Shown here one piece after another: positions 32,837-40,970 of a stretch of DNA of 52,244 bases (position 1 is the stretch's first letter; every line of letters starts with the position of its first letter). The notes beneath the pieces are model-generated. The model had not been told where the DNA came from and did no database searches. It was given only the letters and a program-made list of their open reading frames with translations. This DNA comes from Candidatus Makaraimicrobium thalassicum. GTDB lineage: Bacteria > Omnitrophota > Gorgyraeia > Tantalellales > Tantalellaceae. The translations under genes and the position numbers were made by a program. The stretch is taken from assembly GCA_003644505.1 (NCBI GenBank), contig QNCM01000008.1, positions 1-52,244 on the forward strand. The letters run 5' to 3'.

Positions 32837-34966
32837 ATGGGGAAGTCGATATTACCCAAAAAGGTTAAAAAAAGGGACGGCACGATTGTCAGGTTCAATA
32901 AGAGAAAGATAGAACGCGCGATCGAAAAAGCCGCTTTTGAGGTCCTGCAGGACAAAGCCGTCGCCTGCGATGTATCACAGGCGGTTGCTTCTCTGGTTAC
33001 GGATAAACTGGCATTGTTATACGGGAACAGGACGGCCGGGGTTGAATCTGTCCAGGATATTGTGGAGATGGCTTTGATGAGCGAGGGATACAGCCATATC
33101 GCCAAGAGTTATATCCTCTACAGGGAGACCCGCAGGGAGATCCGCAGGGTAAAGTCAGCTCTGGATCTTAAGGATGACCTGAAGCTGCCGGTGAACACGA
33201 TGGAGGTGTTGAAAAAGAGATACCTGCTGAAGGACGACAACAGGAGAATAGTCGAGACCCCGAGCGAGCTTTTTCGAAGGGTGGCCTCTGCTGTGGCCGG
33301 GGCGGAGAAGAAATTCAGGACAAAAAAGTCTGTCAGGGAATGGGAAGAGGATTTCTATCAGATGATGCGGAGCCTGGAATTCATGCCGAACTCTCCGACC
33401 CTTATGAACGCAGGCACTTCTTTAGGCCAGCTTTCCGCCTGCTTTGTCATCCCGGTGGAGGATTCCATGGAGGGGATCTTCAGGGCGCTCAAGGACATGG
33501 CTACGATACACCAGACCGGCGGGGGTACCGGCTTCAGCTTTTCCGATCTAAGGCCGAAGGGGGATATGGTCAGCTCTACGAAAGGGGAGGCGTCGGGTCC
33601 GGTCTCATTCATGAGTATATTTGACCGGGCCACGGGGGTCATTGTCCAGGGGGGGAGAAGGCGCGGCGCGAACATCGGCATCCTCCGCTGTGACCACCCG
33701 GATATAGTAGAGTTTATCGGGGCAAAGATAGAACAGGGCAGATTTCCCAATTTCAACCTGTCGGTGGGTATAACTGATGCCTTTATGGACGCGGTTAAAA
33801 AGAACAGGGACTTTGGTCTGGTAAATCCGAGAACCGGGGAAAAAGCGAGAAGGGTCAAGGCAAGGGCGGTCTTTGACCTGCTCGTCAACGCGGCCTGGCG
33901 CACCGGGGATCCCGGCCTGGTGTTTCTGGATGAGATAAACAGGAAAAACCCCACTCCCGGCGTTGAAAGGATCAAGGCGACCAATCCGTGCGGTGAACTG
34001 CCGTTGCTCCCCTATGAGAGCTGTAACCTGGCCTCTATAAATCTCGCAAGAATGGTCAGAAAAAATTCCCTGGACTGGCAGAAACTCGAACAGAATATAA
34101 AGCGGGGGATCCGGTTCCTGGATAATGTGATCGAGGTAAACAGATTCCCCCTTGAACAGATAAAGAGGATCACGTCCGCCAACAGGAAAGTGGGGCTGGG
34201 GGTGATGGGTTTCGCGGATATGCTGATAAAACTCGGGATCCCTTATGGTTCGAAAAGATCCATAGACCTTGCGGGAAGGCTCATGCGGTTTATCCATAAA
34301 GAGTCGCTTAACGCTTCAGCCGCCCTGGCAGGGGAGAGGGGAGTTTTCCCTAATTTTAAAAGGTCCGTTTACGCGAAGAAGAATTTAAGGATACGCAACG
34401 CGACGGTCAATACCATCGCGCCTACGGGGACGATAAGCATTATCGCGGGCTGTTCCAGCGGGATAGAGCCGCTGTTCGGTGTTAGTTTCGTGAGAAATGT
34501 GCTGTCAGGCGCGAAACTTCTGGAGATCAACCCCGTATTTGAAAAAGCCGCGAGGGAAAGAGGATTTTACAGCGAGGAGATCCTCGCGGACGTCGCCCGG
34601 CATGGATCTTTAGGCGGGGTTAAGGGCGTTCCGGAAGACATCAGGCGCGTGTTCGTCACGGCGTTCGACGTGACGCCCGGGGAACACCTTCAGGTCCAGG
34701 CGGTTTTTCAAAGGTACACTGATAATTCCGTTTCCAAGACGATTAACCTGCCTCCGGACGCGACAGTCGAAGATGTCCGGAACATATACATGACGGCGCA
34801 CAGGTTAAAATGCAAAGGCATAACCGTCTATCGATACGGCACTAAAGAGGATCAGGTGTTGTCTTTTGATTACGGGGATAAAAGGCGTTCCGCCTCTGGA
34901 GGCGATATGCTTATCACCGGAGCCGAATATTCCGGAGGGTGCGTGACCGGATCCTGCGCGTTTTGA
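32837..34966 (+). CDS. nrdJ: B12-dependent ribonucleotide reductase (class II)
   Basis: A 709-residue adenosylcobalamin-dependent reductase turning ribonucleotides into deoxyribonucleotides with or without oxygen. An ATP-cone sits at residues ~5-95 (VKKRDGTIVRFNKRKIERAIEKA). The catalytic barrel contains MPNSPTLMNAGT, SACFVIPVEDSM, TGGGTGFSFSDLRPKG, NPCGELPLLPYESCNL and APTGTISIIAGCSSGIEP. The C-terminus ends in the redox pair C-VTGS-C. No separate small subunit is needed. It implies a supply of cobalamin; no cobalamin genes are in the window. Confidence 0.96.
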   Translation: MGKSILPKKVKKRDGTIVRFNKRKIERAIEKAAFEVLQDKAVACDVSQAVASLVTDKLALLYGNRTAGVESVQDIVEMALMSEGYSHIAKSYILYRETRREIRRVKSALDLKDDLKLPVNTMEVLKKRYLLKDDNRRIVETPSELFRRVASAVAGAEKKFRTKKSVREWEEDFYQMMRSLEFMPNSPTLMNAGTSLGQLSACFVIPVEDSMEGIFRALKDMATIHQTGGGTGFSFSDLRPKGDMVSSTKGEASGPVSFMSIFDRATGVIVQGGRRRGANIGILRCDHPDIVEFIGAKIEQGRFPNFNLSVGITDAFMDAVKKNRDFGLVNPRTGEKARRVKARAVFDLLVNAAWRTGDPGLVFLDEINRKNPTPGVERIKATNPCGELPLLPYESCNLASINLARMVRKNSLDWQKLEQNIKRGIRFLDNVIEVNRFPLEQIKRITSANRKVGLGVMGFADMLIKLGIPYGSKRSIDLAGRLMRFIHKESLNASAALAGERGVFPNFKRSVYAKKNLRIRNATVNTIAPTGTISIIAGCSSGIEPLFGVSFVRNVLSGAKLLEINPVFEKAARERGFYSEEILADVARHGSLGGVKGVPEDIRRVFVTAFDVTPGEHLQVQAVFQRYTDNSVSKTINLPPDATVEDVRNIYMTAHRLKCKGITVYRYGTKEDQVLSFDYGDKRRSASGGDMLITGAEYSGGCVTGSCAF

Positions 34967-35011
34967 CCGGGAAGAAAGGCACGTTTTAACCCGCGAAAAA
35001 GAGGTACGGAC

Positions 35012-35446
35012 ATGAAACTGTCGAGTCCTGAATTCGAGAATAACGGGTTTATTCCGGCAAAATTCACCTGCGGCGGCAGGGATGTCAATCCCGCGCTTAT
35101 TATCGAGGACGTCCCTCAGGAGGCTGAAAGCCTGGCCCTGATAGTCGACGACCCGGACGCTCCGGGAAGGACCTGGGCCCACTGGGTGGTGTATGATATG
35201 CCTGCTGCTGCCCGGATCGATGAAAACACTGTTCCGGGTAAGCAGGGGGTCAATGATTTCGGCAGGAGGGATTACGGCGGCCCGTGCCCGCCGTCAGGGA
35301 CCCATCGTTATTTTTTCAAAATTTACGCCCTTGATAAAAAACTTGAACTTGAAGAGGGCATTGCCAAACAGACACTGGAACAGGCAATGGGGGAGAGCAT
35401 ACTCGACCGGGCGGAGCTTATCGGGTTATATCAGAAGGGGAGATAA
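35012..35446 (+). CDS. YbhB/YbcL (PEBP, Raf kinase inhibitor-like) protein
   Basis: A 144-residue phosphatidylethanolamine-binding-protein homologue. Family phrases are FENNGFIPAKFTCGG at the start, LALIVDDPDAPGRTWAHWVVYDMP and YGGPCPPSGTHRYFFKIYALD. These bind small phosphorylated ligands; the bacterial role is unknown. There is no signal peptide, so it is cytoplasmic. It lies between nrdJ and sixA with a good ribosome binding site (AAAGAGG). Confidence 0.95.
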   Translation: MKLSSPEFENNGFIPAKFTCGGRDVNPALIIEDVPQEAESLALIVDDPDAPGRTWAHWVVYDMPAAARIDENTVPGKQGVNDFGRRDYGGPCPPSGTHRYFFKIYALDKKLELEEGIAKQTLEQAMGESILDRAELIGLYQKGR

Positions 35447-35454
35447 GGATAAAC

Positions 35455-35907
35455 ATGAAGATATATCTGGTCCAGCATGGAGTGGCGCTGCCGGAAGAGC
35501 AGGATCCGCGAAAACCCTTGAGCAGGGATGGCAGGGACGAGACCCGGAAGACAGCGCGGTTTTTGAAAAAGAAGAAGATAAAAGTGGATCGCGTCTGGCA
35601 CAGCAAAAAAGCGCGCGCGGTCGAAACAGCCGAGATCATTTCCCGCGCTGTTGGACATAAAGAAATGTCACAGCGGGACGATCTGAACCCCAATGATCCG
35701 GTTGAGAAGTTCCTGGAGGAAGTGGAACGGTTTAACGCGGATCTGATGATCGTGGGGCATTTGCCGTTCTTGCGGAAACTGGCTTCATTATTTTTGACAG
35801 GTTCAGACAGTCCTGATCTGATCTCTTTTAAGAACTCAGGGGTGGTTTGCCTGGAATATCGGGAAACATGGAAGCTGGCATGGTTCGTGACCCCGGACCT
35901 GCTTTAG
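35455..35907 (+). CDS. sixA: SixA-like phosphohistidine phosphatase
   Basis: A 150-residue histidine-phosphatase-superfamily protein of the SixA kind, which removes phosphate from His of phosphotransfer proteins. The first motif is LVQHG instead of LVRHG, with catalytic H8 kept; the second Arg is in HSKKARAVETAE and the second His in IVGHLP. The Gln form recurs in this branch, so activity is likely but the substrate uncertain. It starts 8 bp after the PEBP gene. A long inverted repeat follows 13 bp after its stop. Confidence 0.88.
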   Translation: MKIYLVQHGVALPEEQDPRKPLSRDGRDETRKTARFLKKKKIKVDRVWHSKKARAVETAEIISRAVGHKEMSQRDDLNPNDPVEKFLEEVERFNADLMIVGHLPFLRKLASLFLTGSDSPDLISFKNSGVVCLEYRETWKLAWFVTPDLL

Positions 35908-35920
35908 TTGAGTGAAGACG

Positions 35921-36034
35921 CAGGATGTTTGGCTTGTTCCTAGGACTCAAAAATGGAGCCGAAAATCCGCCTTCGGCGGATACCAAGCTTCCGGGTCCAT
36001 TTAATGTTCTGTACGGAACAAGCCAAACATCCTG
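35921..36034 (+). repeat. 114-bp element with 20-bp perfect inverted ends
   Basis: Ends CAGGATGTTTGGCTTGTTCC (35921-35940) and the exact complement at 36015-36034. Inside, AAATGGA (35951-35957) pairs with TCCATTT (35996-36002) and a 7-bp triloop hairpin ATCCGCC-TTC-GGCGGAT (35965-35981) forms the tip, so the whole stretch can fold into one long stem. GAGT and ACTC flank it outside a small bulge. It could be a MITE-like remnant, a strong terminator or a structured RNA. Confidence 0.75.
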
Positions 36035-36183
36035 ACTCCAACCCCAAATCTAACCACGTTCCGTGATCTTTTCAAAAAAAAAATGAAAGAAAATGTTCGT
36101 TTTTGGTGTCTCTATATATAGGTGGGGAGCGATCCATGTTGTGATCGCGCTGACACGCTATGATAAACAAAAGGGAGGACACC

Positions 36184-36549
36184 ATGACGGAAAGAGAATT
36201 TTGGCAATTTCTGGAAAAATCCTGGGAAAAGGGGAGGGCTGCTCAGATGACAGGGGTAGTGGACAGTTCCGATCCCGAAATGCAGGCAGCCGCGAAATAC
36301 ATAGAAAAACATTCGCTTTTGCCGGCGGATTATCAAAATATTCCGGAAGGAATTATAACAGCCATGAGCGGGCTTCTTTTCAGCGAAAAAGTCCGGCGCA
36401 GGACAAAAGAGGCTGTTTTAATGATCCTGGCCCATCAGCAGTCAAAGAGAGTTCTGGCCACTCTGGAAAAATACAGCAAAGATCCGGACAGGAGATTAAA
36501 GGTATTTTCACAGCTCGCGCTGAATGAATGCGAAATGTGGAATACGTAG
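36184..36549 (+). CDS. Small helical protein of unknown function
   Basis: A 121-residue cytoplasmic protein, starting at ATG 36184 with AGGGAGG six bases upstream (preferred to ATG 36160). It is almost all helical, with KVRRRTKEAVLMILAHQQSKRVLATLEKYSKDPDRRLKVFSQLALNECEMW resembling two HEAT-like helical hairpins. No family recognised. Upstream is the 114-bp inverted repeat, downstream a noncoding stretch. The length and the strong ribosome binding site support a real gene. Confidence 0.72.
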   Translation: MTEREFWQFLEKSWEKGRAAQMTGVVDSSDPEMQAAAKYIEKHSLLPADYQNIPEGIITAMSGLLFSEKVRRRTKEAVLMILAHQQSKRVLATLEKYSKDPDRRLKVFSQLALNECEMWNT

Positions 36550-36810
36550 AGATTATGCCCAAAACGCGAAAATGTCGCCTCTGGGGGTCATTTTTGGCCT
36601 GATTTAGGGGTATTTTGAGGTGGTTTTCGACCCGAAATGTCTGGAAAATATCCCCATATGAACCCTGCGGCGGGTAATCAAAGCAGTGACTGGTATCCGG
36701 CTGTTCTTACTTGCGCAAGTTAACATAACATATATTATCGGCGCTTTTGGGGTCGCAAAGTTACTCCTGCTTTGTATTGTCTTTATGGGATGCTTCGAGG
36801 CTCCGGCATG
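36550..36810 (+). other. Noncoding stretch, possible element boundary
   Basis: No credible gene on either strand over 260 bp. It contains runs such as TGGGGGTCATTTTTGGCC and a 12-bp perfect palindrome ACTTGCGCAAGT (36709-36720). The composition turns AT-rich toward the AbiE-type module, so a boundary of an acquired segment may lie here. I see no recognisable transposase fragment. Confidence 0.4.
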
Positions 36811-37014
36811 TCAAAGTTTGTTGAATTTAACAGGTGTTTTCGCTTTTGCCACAGGAAATGGCCCAAAGATATTCTGTATATCTTGCAAAAACACCAGGTA
36901 GTCATCTAAGGACATCTTTTCAGGATGCACGCTTCTTGAAGCCCGGAAATGTTCTCTCCTGGCTGTACTTTTCGCATCTTCAAGCATTTCTCTTTTTTCG
37001 GCGTTACTTAACAT
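36811..37014 (-). CDS. 67-residue protein linked to the AbiE-type module
   Basis: The reverse-strand frame 37014 to 36811 codes MLSNAEKREMLEDAKSTARR, then a segment with SLDDYLVFLQDIQNIFGPFP and a basic tail. GGAGAA precedes the ATG. I recall similar short proteins (S-x2-EK-x2-MLEDA-x-S..., LDDYL-FL-x2-Q) encoded beside predicted nucleotidyltransferases, so I regard it as a real third gene of the operon, 24 bp after the nucleotidyltransferase. It may be an accessory or second antitoxin; that is inference. Confidence 0.68.
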   Translation of the reverse strand: MLSNAEKREMLEDAKSTARREHFRASRSVHPEKMSLDDYLVFLQDIQNIFGPFPVAKAKTPVKFNKL

Positions 37015-37038
37015 CTATATTATTCTCCAAAATTTTCT

Positions 37039-37836
37039 TTAGTTCGTTTTATATTCGTTTAAAAATCGTTCCGCGTATCGAACAGCATGCAACACTAACT
37101 CAACATCATCTTCCTTAAATAAAAAAGGCTTAACCTGATTTGCCAAAAACTTTAGTTCTTTTTCCGATAAACTCCTCAGATGTCGCAAGATGATATCCCT
37201 CGGAGGGCCTTTTATTTTGTTTGCCTCTAGTACATCCTCATTGATGGGAAACTTCTTTTTTAACATGAAAAGTGTGTCATAAATATCGCGTCCTCGCCTC
37301 CTGTTCAAAAGAGCGCAGAGTTTTTCCGAAAACAAACACCCTTTCTTCAGCAGGACCGAAGAAAAATTATACCCATATAAGCTCAGAACACCGGATTCGT
37401 GCTGCAGGCCCCACGACGGCTTATAGACTTCGTTTTTTATCATAATGTCCAGGCCTCTTTTGTCGGTAATTTTGTACAGTTCCGTTAAGTTTTTGAAACG
37501 CAATTCAGCGGTATAGAGATTATTTCGTTTCTCAGCGGAAATTTCCGCTGAGAAACCCTCTTTAAGCAGTCCCTTTTTTACGCTGTCCAGGATTTCTCTG
37601 AAATTTTTAAAATTTAATCCCGGTGTATCAAAATCCAGATCTTCGGAAAAACGAGGCATATTATAGAAAAATCTCATGGCTGTTCCGCCCGTAAAAAACA
37701 GGGATTTTCCGAGACTGTGCTTGTATATTTGATGTAATACTATAACCTGTAAATATTCCCGCAGGATGCCTCTTTTCTTGAGAACAGGCAATCCGTTGCT
37801 CTTTGCTTCCTCTAAAAGATATTCCAAACTTAGCAT
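37039..37836 (-). CDS. AbiEii/AbiGii-type nucleotidyltransferase
   Basis: A 265-residue predicted nucleotidyltransferase of the AbiEii/AbiGii toxin family (type IV toxin-antitoxin, phage defence by abortive infection). Motif 1 is GGTAMRFFYNMPRFSEDLDFD (G50-G51, then E65-D66-L-D68), motif 2 includes D130 in LDIMIKNEV, and the late EKLCALLNRRRGRDIYD gives K172, D184 and D187. Related toxins transfer nucleotides to tRNA ends. The start overlaps the antitoxin stop by 7 bp. The region is AT-rich compared with neighbours, consistent with horizontal gain. Confidence 0.9.
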   Translation of the reverse strand: MLSLEYLLEEAKSNGLPVLKKRGILREYLQVIVLHQIYKHSLGKSLFFTGGTAMRFFYNMPRFSEDLDFDTPGLNFKNFREILDSVKKGLLKEGFSAEISAEKRNNLYTAELRFKNLTELYKITDKRGLDIMIKNEVYKPSWGLQHESGVLSLYGYNFSSVLLKKGCLFSEKLCALLNRRRGRDIYDTLFMLKKKFPINEDVLEANKIKGPPRDIILRHLRSLSEKELKFLANQVKPFLFKEDDVELVLHAVRYAERFLNEYKTN

Positions 37837-38459
37837 TTTATGTGCTCCTTACAGTTTTTTAGTGCCTTAATCGTCCTCTTATTGAAAAGCCCCGCATAAT
37901 GAAGGGCATTTCCCCAGTCTATTTCTTTCAGGATTTTTTTATTAAATCGTTCCCCTTCAATATCCAACGGAAAGCCTGAACGCAGACGGTAATACAAAAA
38001 ATCGACTAATGCCTTTTCTTTATCGGCAATATACGTTTTAAAACCGTTATATAACATTAGTCTGTATCCCGTAAAGGCCGTTTTTTTACAGGTCCTGTAA
38101 AAAAATGAGCCGTACCTGTTTTTAAACGTGCGCGTAGGCCGGGTCGTTACGGAAGTAACTCCTGCGGCAATACCCGGAATTATGCTGTAAATAGAAAGCG
38201 CTGTTTCTAAAGAAACGTAAGACGGCTCGTATAGTCTGTTGGCCACATATAGATCAGGTATTTTTGCCTCGGCCCCCTGTTCAATAAATTCATACAAATT
38301 CTTTCTTAGCCGTATTAAATAACCTTTGGACAGCCATCTATTAAGATTGTTTTTTATCGTCTTTTCTTTTTCTCCGGGGAACAAATTCTGAATATCCCTC
38401 AATGTAAAAAGATATAGTTTATTCTTTCGTAATGCCGAACTTAACGCGTTATAATCCAT
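37830..38459 (-). CDS. AbiEi-type antitoxin / winged-helix regulator
   Basis: A 209-residue protein with an N-terminal winged-helix region (~15-60, FTLRDIQNLFPGEKEKTIKNNLNRWLSKGYLIRLRKNLYEF) and a C-terminal AbiEi-like domain (YEPSYVSLETALSIYSIIP onward). It is the antitoxin and autorepressor partner of the AbiEii nucleotidyltransferase. The promoter sits 40-65 bp upstream. The operon is compact: antitoxin, toxin (7-bp overlap), then a 67-residue protein. AbiEi proteins usually repress their own promoter through inverted repeats; I see no clear operator. Confidence 0.87.
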   Translation of the reverse strand: MDYNALSSALRKNKLYLFTLRDIQNLFPGEKEKTIKNNLNRWLSKGYLIRLRKNLYEFIEQGAEAKIPDLYVANRLYEPSYVSLETALSIYSIIPGIAAGVTSVTTRPTRTFKNRYGSFFYRTCKKTAFTGYRLMLYNGFKTYIADKEKALVDFLYYRLRSGFPLDIEGERFNKKILKEIDWGNALHYAGLFNKRTIKALKNCKEHIKC

Positions 38460-38497
38460 TTCATTAAATCCTTATTTTTAGGGACTTTCTAAAATAG

Positions 38498-38526
38498 AAT
38501 TTACACCACACTTAGTTGTTTGTCAA
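38498..38526 (-). promoter_or_regulatory. Promoter of the AbiE-type operon
   Basis: On the reverse strand: TTGACA (38526-38521), 17 bp, TAAATT (38503-38498). It lies between the activase stop codon (38535) and the antitoxin start (38459). Confidence 0.65.
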
Positions 38527-38534
38527 GGGTGGGT

Positions 38535-39479
38535 TTACCCGTATTTTCCGCACCTCGAGTTGAGATAACCCGCGGCGGTATCGTTGATAAGGACTCCGGT
38601 GATCTCGCATTGATTCGGGCAGTCTTCGCACACATGCGATGTGAGCCTGACATCATGCCCGATAATGTCAAACCCCTTGAATCCAGTGTTATCTATTTTT
38701 TGTTCCAGGGTCAGCAGCGCCATTCCTATGCATCCCATGATCCTGTGTTCTTCCGGCACTATAACGGCATGGCCGAGTTCCCGTTCAAAGGCCTTTACCA
38801 CACCCTGGTTCGCCGCCACTCCTCCGGCAAATACAGTGGGGCTGCGTAAAGAGCGGTTCCGGGTGACATTATTGACGAAATTCCTTACCAGCGCCTCACA
38901 CAGGCCGTTGATGATATCTTCTTTTTTATACCCTAAGGCGGCTTTGTGTATCATGTCGCTTTCCGAAAAAACCGTGCATTTGGCGGCGATGTTCACCTTT
39001 ACTTTTGATCTCAAGGCGTGTTCCCCGAACTTTTCTATGGGAACCTTGAGCCTGAGCGCCTGGGACGAGAGGAACGATCCGGTGCCGGCGGCGCAGAGCG
39101 TGTTCAGGTTATGCCAGACCGGTATGCCGTTTTCCAGGATGATCACCTTGGAGTCCTGTCCCCCGATCTCGATTATGGAGGAAACATCCGGATCGTAATG
39201 CAGCGCCGCTATTGTTTGAGCAGTAACCTCATTTTTGACTATATCCGCTCCAAGAAGCAGCGCCGCGAGTTTTCTTCCGCTTCCGGTCACCCCGACCCCG
39301 CTGATCCGTAATGCCTGTTCATCGATCTGTTTTCGTATCTCCCCTAAAGCCTGCAGGGTCGACTCAACGGGCGCTCCGGCAGTTTCGAGATATACATGCG
39401 CCCGAAGTTTTTTATTTTCATCCAGCACGGCCATTTTCACGGATACCGAGCCGATATCAATGCCTAAAACCGCCCTCAA
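38535..39479 (-). CDS. BadF/HgdC-type ASKHA ATPase (dehydratase/double-cubane activator)
   Basis: A 314-residue ATPase of the BadF/BadG/BcrA/HgdC family. In known systems these use ATP to push an electron from a [4Fe-4S] cluster into a partner enzyme. ATP motifs: GIDIGSVSVK (6-15), GVGVTGSGRK and IEIGGQDSK; cluster cysteines C129 (NTLCAAGTGSF) and C168 (AAKCTVFSESDM). An extra C-terminal segment with CEDCPNQC and RCGKYG could hold another metal site. It starts at TTG with AAAGGGGG upstream. Its likely partner is the gene just before it (38-bp gap). Confidence 0.88.
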   Translation of the reverse strand: MRAVLGIDIGSVSVKMAVLDENKKLRAHVYLETAGAPVESTLQALGEIRKQIDEQALRISGVGVTGSGRKLAALLLGADIVKNEVTAQTIAALHYDPDVSSIIEIGGQDSKVIILENGIPVWHNLNTLCAAGTGSFLSSQALRLKVPIEKFGEHALRSKVKVNIAAKCTVFSESDMIHKAALGYKKEDIINGLCEALVRNFVNNVTRNRSLRSPTVFAGGVAANQGVVKAFERELGHAVIVPEEHRIMGCIGMALLTLEQKIDNTGFKGFDIIGHDVRLTSHVCEDCPNQCEITGVLINDTAAGYLNSRCGKYG

Positions 39480-39517
39480 CAGACCCCCTTTCCATATGTT
39501 CCAGCCCCGGGCTGGAA

Positions 39518-40447
39518 CTAGTCCTTCCCCTTCCGCATCCTGAGCATATCCACGAACGATTCTATCCTTGTCTGGAAATGCGTCTCCAGGGTAGATTCGT
39601 CAATGGTCAGGGAAAGTACTGGTATATTATAATCCCGGCTTATTTTTTCCACCGCGGGTTCGATGATGGTCTCCGGATTGCAGGCATAGGGTTTAAGCAT
39701 TACAACGCCGTCATAGCCTTCCTCCGCGTACTTGAGTATTCTGACCAGATTTTCATTGGCGTGCCCCCCTGTCCTCTCCGGAAAGTATTTCCAGGCGGCC
39801 TTTCTCTGGCTGCGCAAGTCCTTAACCCGGAAAAATTCCTTTCCCAGGAGGATAAAGTTGTTGGACAGGCACAGCCATCGGTCCACGTATGCCCCCATAT
39901 CCTGCAGTTTCCTGACTATGTCCATATTAATGGCGTTCTCGTTGCAGACGTGGACCTCTCCGGCTATGCCTATTCTGATGTCAGCGTCTTTGTTGACGGC
40001 CCTTTCAGCGTTGTCCAGCGCTTTTGCCTTCCTGAACAATTCCGCTAAGGCCCTTACGATCCTTAAAGTCGAAGCCCCGGGGGTTATTTGTTTGAAGCCG
40101 CTGCAGAGTTTGAACGGGTTGCGTATATTGAGCTCGATCATCCTGAACGCGTACCCCAGGTCTTTTATGATCCGTTCCTGCACCACGGGGAAGCACCGCA
40201 GGATGCACCACCCTGCCGAATTGACCATGACGATCGTGTCAGCCCCCTGCTCTATCGCTTCGATCATCGTGCCCAGCGAGACCTTGAAGGGATAGCACAC
40301 GTCAGCCGGCGAATATTTTGTGCCGAGTTCAATGGTCCGTTTTGTCACCGGAGGCGGCGTCAGCACGTTTGCGCCGATCTTTTCCAGGGTCTCAGCTAAG
40401 AGGCCGGTGTATTCCCCATACCGGGGGAATGATACTGTTCGTTTCAT
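39518..40447 (-). CDS. 2-hydroxyacyl-CoA dehydratase D-component-like / double-cubane protein
   Basis: A 309-residue protein of the HgdB/DUF2229-like superfamily. It starts with VSFPRYGEYTGLLAETLEKIGANVLTPPP-type sequence, and its cysteines cluster in DVCYPFK, GWCILRCFP, KLCSGF, VHVCNEN and YACNPE. Paired with the ASKHA ATPase next to it, it is a candidate low-potential reductase that receives electrons by ATP hydrolysis, as in hydroxyacyl-CoA dehydratases or double-cubane cluster proteins. The substrate is unknown; no CoA-transferase or acyl-CoA genes are nearby, so the classical dehydratase role is less likely. Confidence 0.82.
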   Translation of the reverse strand: MKRTVSFPRYGEYTGLLAETLEKIGANVLTPPPVTKRTIELGTKYSPADVCYPFKVSLGTMIEAIEQGADTIVMVNSAGWCILRCFPVVQERIIKDLGYAFRMIELNIRNPFKLCSGFKQITPGASTLRIVRALAELFRKAKALDNAERAVNKDADIRIGIAGEVHVCNENAINMDIVRKLQDMGAYVDRWLCLSNNFILLGKEFFRVKDLRSQRKAAWKYFPERTGGHANENLVRILKYAEEGYDGVVMLKPYACNPETIIEPAVEKISRDYNIPVLSLTIDESTLETHFQTRIESFVDMLRMRKGKD

Positions 40448-40471
40448 TGCAGGGAGATACCGCTGTCGGGG

Positions 40472-40966
40472 TTATTGTTTCCGGAGCAACCTGAGCTGCC
40501 GCTGCATCCTCTGCATCCTGTTCATCTCCTGTATTTGCTGGAGATCTTTGAGCTGACGCTGCATTCTCTGGTAGCTTTTCCATGAAAGGCGCCGGTTGGC
40601 CGCCCTTAAAATATATAACAAAGAGTCCTTATCCAGTTCTTCCAGGTCTACGCCTTTATATTCATAGGAAAATCCCGTCTCCTCCTTTTTGCCTGCTAAC
40701 CCGGGGATAAAAGGGACAACATCCATGTGGGATCGGAGGATGCCGTTAAGGCGCAAAAGTATCTCTTCCCTGGTCAATCCCCGGGACCCTGAGCTTTCAG
40801 CGGGTCTTTCGGCAGGTGTCCCTTTAATAGCGGGTTCCACTGGTGGATTAGTGCTCTGCGCGGTTCCTGCCCCGCCGGGGTTTTCCGTTTCGCAGACGCT
40901 CTCACTGACAGGCAGAAGCAAAAACAAGCCGCTTAGAAGTATGAACAGAAAAAAAATTTTTCGCAT
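40472..40966 (-). CDS. Exported protein with a Gln/Arg-rich coiled-coil end
   Basis: A 164-residue protein with a signal peptide (1-25, cleavage near ESVC-ET), a Pro/Ala/Gly/Ser-rich linker (~28-62), a small helical middle (TREEILLRLNGILRSHMDVV, EELDKDSLLYILRAANRRLS) and a C-terminal Arg/Gln/Met repeat (MQRQLKDLQQIQEMNRMQRM). No family recognised. The tail could bind nucleic acid or polyanions or form a coiled coil. It starts 5 bp after the lgt stop, so they are co-transcribed. Confidence 0.75.
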   Translation of the reverse strand: MRKIFFLFILLSGLFLLLPVSESVCETENPGGAGTAQSTNPPVEPAIKGTPAERPAESSGSRGLTREEILLRLNGILRSHMDVVPFIPGLAGKKEETGFSYEYKGVDLEELDKDSLLYILRAANRRLSWKSYQRMQRQLKDLQQIQEMNRMQRMQRQLRLLRKQ

Positions 40967-40970
40967 TTTC

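Noticed and set aside
36093-36527. 144-codon forward frame
   Set aside because: It overlaps the better-supported gene 36184-36549 in another frame; the product is rich in Gly/Ser/Arg/Lys without structure and no start signal is seen.
39311-40048. 245-codon forward frame
   Set aside because: It is opposite the two-gene activase/double-cubane unit, whose cysteine and ATP motifs are convincing.
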